A DNA stretch of 64,000 nucleotides, from NCBI GenBank assembly GCA_963971305.1, contig OZ020307.1, positions 58,525,702 through 58,589,701 of the forward strand. The letters run 5' to 3'. Each line of letters begins with the position of its first letter. Positions within the stretch are counted from its first letter, which is position 1. The notes below the pieces were generated by a model. The model did no database searches. It saw nothing but the letters and a program-made list of their open reading frames with translations, and was not told the DNA's origin. Below, one piece after another: positions 57,177 through 64,000 of this stretch. The position numbers and the translations under genes were made by a program. Source of the stretch: Arcuatula senhousia (lineage: Eukaryota > Mollusca > Bivalvia > Mytilida > Mytilidae).

Positions 57177-60100
57177 TCATTCAGCAAGTAAGATGACGAG
57201 CTCGTTCACAGGTCTCGTAAACATTCGGCCATCGCTAAGACGTAAAGCGACCTTTCGCACACGATTGTCACTACTAGGGAATGTGGCTGTGACTATACCA
57301 ATCGGCCAACTATTTCTATGACATGATTTGTCCTTCAACAGAATAATGTCGCCTTCCCTTACATTTCTACGGTCAGATGTCCATTTAGCACGTGTTTGAA
57401 GAGTATGAAGATATTCAGACTTCCATCTTTTCCAAAAGCAATTTGAAAGATGTTGGACACTCCGCCACTGTTTCATAAACAGATCCTTGTTGTTAAACTC
57501 ATCCAAACAGAAGGATTGAATAGTATGGTCAGTTTTCAATGTGAGAAGAGTAGCAGGTGTTAACGGAAACGGAGTGTCTGGATCATATGAAATCGGCACA
57601 AGAGGGCGAGCATTGATAATTGCGGACACTTCAGCCATTAGGGTAGAAAGAATTTCATGGGATAATTGTTTCACTCCTAGCAATATTGAATCAAGAATTT
57701 TCCTTGCTGTCCCGATCATTCTTTCCCAACTTCCTCCCATATGGGAGGAGTGGGGAGCATTAAAGACCCAACTGATTCCTCTCTCCTTTAAGTAGTTCTG
57801 TACGGGACGGTCTTCTACACTGATAACATTTGCCTTTAAGTCTTTGACTGAACCTACAAAGTTAGTCCCACAGTCCGATCGGATAACCTTGACTTCCCCT
57901 CGTAGGGAACAAAATCTCCTAAAACTATTGATAAAAGACGAGGATGACATTTCTTCTATGATCTCAATGTGTACGGCTCGTACAACTAGACAGGTGAATA
58001 TCACTGCCCACCTTTTCGAATTAGCCTGACCTCCGCGAGTTCTCCTCACAACTATGTCCCAGGGGCCAAAGACGTCAATACCGATATAAGTGAATGGCGG
58101 TGCAGGATCTAGTCTCTCAAACGGTAGGTCTGACATCATCTGATGCTCCTGTTTACCCCTTAATCTACGACACTTGACACAGTTGAAAATATGTGACGTA
58201 ACTAACCTTTTGCCACCAATAAGCCAAAATCCTGCCCTTCGAATAGCACATTCAGTCAATTGCCTGCCTTGATGGAATAGTTGTTCATGGTAATGGCGGA
58301 CAAGTAACGTTGCAACATGACATTTCGGAACTATTATAGGGTTCTTCTCTGATATTGGCAATTCGGAATGTCTTAACCTTCCCTGAACACGTAATATTCC
58401 ATCTTGGTCTAGGTAAGGAGAAAGATTGGCAATTTTACTGTCCTTTGGCAGAGCATGCTTTAGATTCAGAGCACTGATTTCATCCTCGAAATGCATTTCT
58501 TGAACTTTTCTTAAGATAATCAGTTCCGTTTCCTGAGTGCTAACTGGCACGAATTTAATCTCATGATCCTTATGACCTAATCTCGCCCTGGTTTTCAGAG
58601 TTTTGATTGCAGACACTAGACTTTTCCATGTTGAGAACTTTTCAAACACTGAGCTGTCAAAGAGGTTCGTGAGAGTAGTGACAGCGGTAACAGCAGTTCT
58701 TATTTCCGGGTCATCCTCTGAAATGATCTGATCTTCCTCTGAATCGGAATGAAATGGATACCCCAAAGGTCCTTTTAACCATTGACTATCTGTAAGATTC
58801 TCGGCTGATATTGGTCGTGTGCCACAGTCTGCCGGGTTCCGTTTCGTTGAGACATATTTCCACTGATGAGGAGATGTTAAGCTTCGAATCCTGTTGACTC
58901 GGTTGCGAACGTAGACGAAGAATCGTTTGGTATCATTTCGAATATAGCCTAAGGTAACCTTACTATCCGTAAAGAATGTAACATTCCGGAATTCAATGGC
59001 TTGTTCATCCCTTATAGTTTCGTAGATCTCAACGCTAAGTACAGCGGCACAAAGCTCAAGCCTTGGAATTGTGTGCCCATGCTTAGGCGCTACCTTTGAC
59101 TTTCCATAAATAAACCGAATATCATGAGAATTGTCACTATACACAGTCTGTAAATAAGCCACTGAGGCAACTGCTTTCTCCGAAGCATCTGAAAACACTA
59201 AAAGATCTTGATACTGAACATCTAAAGATACTGTCCCATACGGACGAGGAATCACGACTTGCTCCAAAAGCTTTAAAGAATCCTTCCATTTCGTAAACTT
59301 AGATTGAAATTCTTGTGGCAAAGGTTCGTCCCATTGTATTGGATTTACCATCATTTCACGTAACAAAAGTTTACCTTCTATCAATACTGGAGCAGCAAAC
59401 CCCAAAGGGTCGTAAAGTCCATTCACTACGGATAACACACCTCTCCTAGTGAACGGTCTGTCTTCACTTGTTACACGAAAGGTAAATGTGTCTGAATTGA
59501 GGTTCCAACATACACCGAGACTTCTCTGAATAGGCAGATTATTTTCAAGATCAAAGTCAATATCTTTCAAGTCCTTAGAAAGCTCGTTTTTATCGAAAGC
59601 AGACAAGACCTCACTTGAATTCGATGATATTTTGTGTAGTTTCAGATTACCAATTTCGTCCAATGCCGACTGAGTTCCTTTGAGTAGACTGATGGCTTCT
59701 TTACTAGTGCTAAAAGAGGAGAGAAGGTCATCCACGTAAAAGTCATTGTAGATATGATCACGCACATCCTTTCCATACGTATCTGCTGCAACGTCTGCAG
59801 TTTTACGCAATCCAAGAGTAGCAATGGCTGGACTGGGACTGTTCCCAAATACATGTACCTTCATCCTGTAGTCAATCAGCTCATTACTTATGTCATTATC
59901 CCTATGCCAAATGAAACGCACAAAGTCTCTATGGTCCTCGCGTACGTAAAAGCTATAAAACATCTGTTGAAGGTCGGCAACGACCGCAACCTTTTCTAAT
60001 CTAAACCTCATTAAGACGCCCAGCAGACTGTTGGTCAGATTTGGTCCTGTCATTAGAACATCGTTTAAAGAGATACCTTGATACTTTGCGGAAGAGTCAA

Positions 60101-63100
60101 AGACTAATCGGATCTTATCCCTTTTCCTCGGGTGATAAACCCCGAAAAGAGGCAAATACCAACATTCGGCATTGGGTTCTAACGGTGGCGCTGGCTCAGC
60201 ATGACCGTTGTCCAACAGGCCTTGCATGAATTCAAGTGTGTGTTCACGTTTGACTAGATCTCTCTGAAGAGAAATATCGAAGATCTTTGCTCTTGTTAAT
60301 GCTTGTGGTCGGTTATTTGGTAGGCGATCTCGAGATGTTTTGAATGGTAATGGTGCTGTCCAGTTTTTATTATGATCACGATTCATTTCTCCATTCATGA
60401 GCTCTAGAAATTTCTGGTCTTCTACGGAACCACATGGTTTGTTGTCATTCTTAGTTGTTACAAACAAGTCTTCGGAATCATCGTTTATGTTTATTTTATT
60501 AACACAAGGTTCCAAGACAGTTGGCTTTCCTTTGAGGTTGACGAAGGTTTTCATAGTGTTGATTTGAGAAGGATTGTGTTCTCCATCTAAGCAGGGTTTA
60601 CCAATGACGACCCATCCGAGAACAAGTTTTTGTGCGTATGGTTCATTCGGTTTACCTAATTTCTGCTCTAAGACATGGTGTGCTTGTAGCAGGTCACGAC
60701 CGATAAGAAGCTGAATTTTTACAGATGGATCATACGGTGGTATAAAACAAGCAATGGATGCAAGATGACTGAATTTAGACGCAACATCACAAGACGGAAT
60801 TTCACTTGGATTGTTTGGGATAAATTCGCATTCCACAAGAGTAGGAAGTTCTAGACGTTCTTTCCCATCTAAAGATTCTATGACAAATCCTGATGCGCGC
60901 CTGCCATTCATGATAGTCTTACCACTACAACTTCTAAGTGTATAAGGTAGTTGTTCTGTTCTTATGTCAAATGCATCGAGAAGGTCACCATTAATTAATG
61001 AAGCATTGCTTTGTTCGTCAATAACCGCGTAAGTACGCAGTACCCTGTCTGAATTAGAAATGTTCACCATCACAATTTTGGCACATGACCTTCCAAATTC
61101 GCCTTCCGTACAAAACTCCGTACAAGCAGACTGAATACTATTAACTGACGAAACGGTTTTGTTCTCCCCGCCGTTCACCCTTACACCTGAATTTTCGACT
61201 GTATCTCTCATTAGCTGTTCGTTCTGTTGTTGGGGTTTGTTATGCATTACAGTTGTATGATTGTTTCCATTGCATATTGAACACCTAATCTCAGCGTGAC
61301 AATCTTTCCGGAGGTGCTTACCACTACAACATCGGTAACAAACACCATTCTGTTTAAGTAATGTTCTCTTTTCCTCTAAAGTTTTATTTCTGAATACACG
61401 ACATTCATCTAGTGTATGATTAGCTTTGTGAATGATACATTTAAATGGTGCTTCTTTAGAGTCAGTAGCGCTCGAAACAGAGGTTTTTGACACTGATAGT
61501 TTTGGAGTGGACGTTTTGCGTTGATCTTGTGATGCTCCATGTGGTAAGTCGAAGTCAAAGCTTGGATCATTGGCAATATCCGCCATTTCGCTAATGAAAT
61601 CACAAAAGTAACTAAACGGTGGAAATAGCACACTGTGTGCTCGCTTATAGGATGCTGCACGATCACGCCATTTTCCCTGGATGTTTGGTGGGAGTTTTGC
61701 AACAGTAGAATTAATACCAGATGGTGTATCATAGAAACTAAACATGGTCGAATATTCCGCCATCTCTTTCACTGCTCGAATTTCTGACAAGATATCTGAG
61801 AGTTCGTACAATTTAGATTTATCCTTATAGGTTATCCTTTGTACCAAAGTGAGTTTACGTTTAAGCGCATTGTCTACTTTCTCAGGACATCCGTAACGTG
61901 TATTAAGACGCTCCCATGCTCGTTTGAGAGCTACTTTCGGATTTCCAGCATTTGACACCTTGATGCTTTTGACTTGCTTGTTTGACTCAAATCCAGTAAA
62001 CTGAAGTAGTAAGTCCATTTCCTCTGATGGAGAAGCTTCTATCTCATTTATAACATTCTTAAAGGTCTCTTTCCAAGATATGAAATTCTCTGGTCGATCA
62101 TCATATTTCTGAAGTCTAGCACTAAGCATGTCTTTCTTTACCAATACTTTTGCAAAATCATACTGATTAACAGTCGGCTGTGGTTTTTGTTCAACTGTTT
62201 GATTAAAAGACGGATGATAGTTAGGTTGCGATACACGAGGTACGGAATGTTGAGAGCGAGAGAACATCGGATCTGAAGGAACATGTTGACCTGGTTCCTG
62301 CTGTGGTCTAATTTCCTTACTAGCAGTTACTTCTGCTGATGGTTCAATGTCATATCTGTCGCTATCAAGAATACTATTTTGATCAGAAACATATTGGTTT
62401 GTCAATGTGTGTTTATTGTCCTCCTCACTTGCTTCTGACTTTGATGATTCATCATTGTCTTCTTCGAGAGCCTTAAGCTCTGCTAGCGCTACTTCTGCTT
62501 CCTTCCTAGCGGACAGTCCCTTTTCCTTTGCTTCTATCTGTGCTTTTTGGACGATAAACGTTGCTTCGTGTTCTGCCTTTAATTTCAAAAGTTCCGACTC
62601 TTCCTTAACAAATTCTAGTTTCTTACGTGCTGCTTCAGCCTTAGCCTTCTGACGCAAGATCATACTGCTGCTGGCACTGCTGACACTAGATGATATAGAA
62701 CCTTTCTTTGAGCGTTTAGATGACTTTACAGAATTAGATTTCACTGATTTAGGTATCTTTTCCTTGATATCAACTTGACATGAGCTCAAAATGTTTTCAA
62801 CATTATGCACTAGCTTTTCTCGAATAATTTTGTGTGATGATAGTTCACGATCTGCTTCATCAGTTTTCGATGCTTTCAAGAAACGAATAAAATCATCAGA
62901 TTTAAAAACATATTTTTGTAAAGTTTTTTGTAGAGAATCCAATGTTTCAATCATAGTGTCATTGTCACATGCACCAGACATGAGAATCAAACAAAGTTCC
63001 TGAATTTCCTTGGAAAGTTTACTTAATGATTTATTATGTTTCTCCATTGTTGTTGTAAAGAGTTGAAGTCCTTTATCCGTCATATGAATCCGATCCCGAG

Positions 63101-63116
63101 TTTCCTTTTCCTCCAT
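57177..63116 (-). CDS. BEL/Pao Gag-Pol polyprotein, intact
   Basis: One frame of 1979 residues. Order: lysine/glutamate-rich coiled-coil (about 135-225); gag-like region of the DUF1759 type (about 320-500); zinc knuckles C593-x2-C596-x4-H601-x4-C606 and C612-x2-C615-x4-H620-x4-H625; aspartic protease (AVIDEQSNASLI, D700; LLIGRD, 803-808); reverse transcriptase (VVADLQQMF, D1048; YVDD, 1127-1130); RNase H (D1310, E1354, D1384, D1430); integrase HHCC (H1610, H1615, C1646, C1649) and DDE core (D1681, D1748, E1798); C-terminal DUF5641-like domain (about 1880-1977). All expected catalytic residues are present, with no stop or frameshift. The ATG lies only 23 bp after the 5' LTR. Together with near-identical LTRs this suggests recent activity. 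Confidence 0.95.
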   Translation of the reverse strand: MEEKETRDRIHMTDKGLQLFTTTMEKHNKSLSKLSKEIQELCLILMSGACDNDTMIETLDSLQKTLQKYVFKSDDFIRFLKASKTDEADRELSSHKIIREKLVHNVENILSSCQVDIKEKIPKSVKSNSVKSSKRSKKGSISSSVSSASSSMILRQKAKAEAARKKLEFVKEESELLKLKAEHEATFIVQKAQIEAKEKGLSARKEAEVALAELKALEEDNDESSKSEASEEDNKHTLTNQYVSDQNSILDSDRYDIEPSAEVTASKEIRPQQEPGQHVPSDPMFSRSQHSVPRVSQPNYHPSFNQTVEQKPQPTVNQYDFAKVLVKKDMLSARLQKYDDRPENFISWKETFKNVINEIEASPSEEMDLLLQFTGFESNKQVKSIKVSNAGNPKVALKRAWERLNTRYGCPEKVDNALKRKLTLVQRITYKDKSKLYELSDILSEIRAVKEMAEYSTMFSFYDTPSGINSTVAKLPPNIQGKWRDRAASYKRAHSVLFPPFSYFCDFISEMADIANDPSFDFDLPHGASQDQRKTSTPKLSVSKTSVSSATDSKEAPFKCIIHKANHTLDECRVFRNKTLEEKRTLLKQNGVCYRCCSGKHLRKDCHAEIRCSICNGNNHTTVMHNKPQQQNEQLMRDTVENSGVRVNGGENKTVSSVNSIQSACTEFCTEGEFGRSCAKIVMVNISNSDRVLRTYAVIDEQSNASLINGDLLDAFDIRTEQLPYTLRSCSGKTIMNGRRASGFVIESLDGKERLELPTLVECEFIPNNPSEIPSCDVASKFSHLASIACFIPPYDPSVKIQLLIGRDLLQAHHVLEQKLGKPNEPYAQKLVLGWVVIGKPCLDGEHNPSQINTMKTFVNLKGKPTVLEPCVNKININDDSEDLFVTTKNDNKPCGSVEDQKFLELMNGEMNRDHNKNWTAPLPFKTSRDRLPNNRPQALTRAKIFDISLQRDLVKREHTLEFMQGLLDNGHAEPAPPLEPNAECWYLPLFGVYHPRKRDKIRLVFDSSAKYQGISLNDVLMTGPNLTNSLLGVLMRFRLEKVAVVADLQQMFYSFYVREDHRDFVRFIWHRDNDISNELIDYRMKVHVFGNSPSPAIATLGLRKTADVAADTYGKDVRDHIYNDFYVDDLLSSFSTSKEAISLLKGTQSALDEIGNLKLHKISSNSSEVLSAFDKNELSKDLKDIDFDLENNLPIQRSLGVCWNLNSDTFTFRVTSEDRPFTRRGVLSVVNGLYDPLGFAAPVLIEGKLLLREMMVNPIQWDEPLPQEFQSKFTKWKDSLKLLEQVVIPRPYGTVSLDVQYQDLLVFSDASEKAVASVAYLQTVYSDNSHDIRFIYGKSKVAPKHGHTIPRLELCAAVLSVEIYETIRDEQAIEFRNVTFFTDSKVTLGYIRNDTKRFFVYVRNRVNRIRSLTSPHQWKYVSTKRNPADCGTRPISAENLTDSQWLKGPLGYPFHSDSEEDQIISEDDPEIRTAVTAVTTLTNLFDSSVFEKFSTWKSLVSAIKTLKTRARLGHKDHEIKFVPVSTQETELIILRKVQEMHFEDEISALNLKHALPKDSKIANLSPYLDQDGILRVQGRLRHSELPISEKNPIIVPKCHVATLLVRHYHEQLFHQGRQLTECAIRRAGFWLIGGKRLVTSHIFNCVKCRRLRGKQEHQMMSDLPFERLDPAPPFTYIGIDVFGPWDIVVRRTRGGQANSKRWAVIFTCLVVRAVHIEIIEEMSSSSFINSFRRFCSLRGEVKVIRSDCGTNFVGSVKDLKANVISVEDRPVQNYLKERGISWVFNAPHSSHMGGSWERMIGTARKILDSILLGVKQLSHEILSTLMAEVSAIINARPLVPISYDPDTPFPLTPATLLTLKTDHTIQSFCLDEFNNKDLFMKQWRSVQHLSNCFWKRWKSEYLHTLQTRAKWTSDRRNVREGDIILLKDKSCHRNSWPIGIVTATFPSSDNRVRKVALRLSDGRMFTRPVNELVILLAE

Positions 63117-63139
63117 GTTGAATCTACTGGCTTTTTCAC

Positions 63140-63867
63140 TATGACTGCCTAGAGCCTAGTTAAACCTTTGATGGCCTCATGTTAGGGACTAACACCATGT
63201 AATGTTGTTGAAAAAACTTTATTACAGCCTTGCCATCAGAAATGGTGAAAAACTACAAAGACAAAAAATAACTACATACAATACGTGGACAAATAAAATC
63301 ATGAGCTATGAAAATGTTGTACATCAAAAAAGAACCTACAAGTACAATGTCTGGTTGTTTTATTACAAGAGTGATATATACCAAGTATAGGATTAAACTA
63401 TGTTTAGTGTGTCATGAATACATATTCCAGCAATAAAAAATGCATATTAGTTACTCAAATATCATAAAAGATGAAGTAAATAACACATTACACAAATAAA
63501 CCGTTTTGCCGATTCGCATGTAAACAACACTGACAGGGGAGGTTTTACACCATACAACAAAAATATCGATTCGCACTTTCATATACAGTGGTAACATTGT
63601 GACAATCGTAGGAGTAAAATAAAGTACAAAAACGTAAATTAACGGGCCTAAAAGTTATCGCTTATGGAGAATACGATAACTACATGATAATTAACAAATG
63701 CAATTAATAAAATAAAAAACTTACGCCGTGGTATCAAGAGGATTTGCAGAGCAAAAACAATGTGTAAACTTTATCGGAAGTAATCAAAAATAGTAAGTAA
63801 AAACAAATCTGGACAAATTTCCGGAAACCAATAAAAGTTAAAAGTACGTAAATGCTGAGACATGACA
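63140..63867 (-). repeat. BEL element 5' LTR
   Basis: Same as the 3' LTR except one base (63819). TATATA is at 63375-63380 and AATAAA at plus 63218-63223. As the 5' LTR it should carry the promoter for the polyprotein. Confidence 0.9.
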
Positions 63868-64000
63868 GAGATGTTGGAATTAGACCTATCTTCAAGTGAA
63901 TTCAAGATATCTTCAATTCAATTGAAGATAGGTATAATTCATTTGAAGATAGGTTCAATTGATATGAAGATATCTTTAATTATTTGAAGATAGGTACAAT
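63868..64000 (-). repeat. 21-bp satellite, right arm, beyond the BEL insertion
   Basis: Starts with the second GAGAT copy and continues as diverged units (GAAGATAGGTATAATTCATT and similar), some head-to-head (CTTCAATTCAATTGAAG). It runs off the window edge. Confidence 0.8.

Larger units (their letters stand above)
56259..63867 (-). mobile_element. Complete BEL/Pao LTR retrotransposon
   Basis: A 7609-bp element lies on the minus strand, with LTRs at 56259-56986 and 63140-63867 (728 bp each) and one long internal ORF. It is flanked by a 5-bp direct repeat, GAGAT (56254-56258 and 63868-63872), the duplication length usual for BEL/Pao. Compared by eye, the LTRs differ only at 56938 (G) versus 63819 (T). 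It has inserted in the 21-bp satellite arm. There is no env-like ORF, so it is a retrotransposon by content. Confidence 0.95.

Noticed and set aside
57177..63116. Possibility that the BEL element is an enveloped errantivirus-like provirus
   Set aside because: The single ORF ends after integrase and DUF5641; no further ORF with signal peptide and transmembrane segments lies before the 3' LTR.

Overview
This is a eukaryotic, AT-rich, intron/intergenic-type window that is dominated by transposable elements. The best guess is a bivalve mollusc, probably a marine mussel (Mytilidae). This rests on the mix seen here: a BEL/Pao LTR retrotransposon, CR1-like and I/Jockey-like LINEs, a Penelope-like RT, pearl/Helentron-like elements with tandem cores and ACGG microsatellites, and dispersed repeats I remember from mussel sequence. 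No database search was possible, so the species call is inference. I see no rRNA, tRNA, CRISPR or bacterial-type operon.

Layout. 0-6.8 kb: dispersed repeats, a 2-kb element bounded by inverted copies of one repeat (1.25-3.23 kb), a short hairpin MITE, and a decayed Penelope-like RT (minus, 3.34-4.62 kb). 6.8-14.65 kb: two diverged tandem copies of one non-coding segment. The first is interrupted by a MITE-like element made of CACATGTG palindromes; the second is interrupted by a frameshifted I/Jockey-group LINE (10.38-13.69 kb). 14.65-28.9 kb: mostly unique AT-rich DNA with scattered repeats and a G/C-run MITE. 29.0-32.6 kb: a foldback-like element whose left arm is four tandem 0.3-0.4 kb units carrying NRF1-like and TATA-like sites, plus a GC-rich block of four hairpins. 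32.6-42 kb: sparse repeats and a 0.78-kb inverted-terminal-repeat element.

42.1-49.6 kb (all minus): a CR1-like LINE (ORF1 fragment, 1.2-kb spacer, endonuclease with a 2A-like motif, one frameshift, RT) that appears to have inserted into the 3' end of an intronless TRIM-type RING/B-box gene. The TRIM gene also carries one frameshift. 54.05-64 kb: a repeat with a hammerhead-like core, a 21-bp satellite, eight tandem 146-bp units (six with a perfect GGTCACAGTGACC palindrome, the textbook oestrogen response element), an ACGG microsatellite, an inverted arm of the same satellite and, inserted in that arm, a complete BEL/Pao element (56259-63867). That element has a 1979-residue open polyprotein, 728-bp LTRs differing at one site and a 5-bp target duplication, so it is very young.

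The genes do not form a pathway. The only host-type gene is the damaged TRIM; everything else coding belongs to retroelements. The most notable points are the ERE-bearing higher-order repeat, the young intact BEL element with no obvious primer-binding site, the 2A-like LINE leader with an Asp-to-Asn change, the promoter-like foldback arms with the four-hairpin block, and the hammerhead-like repeat family.
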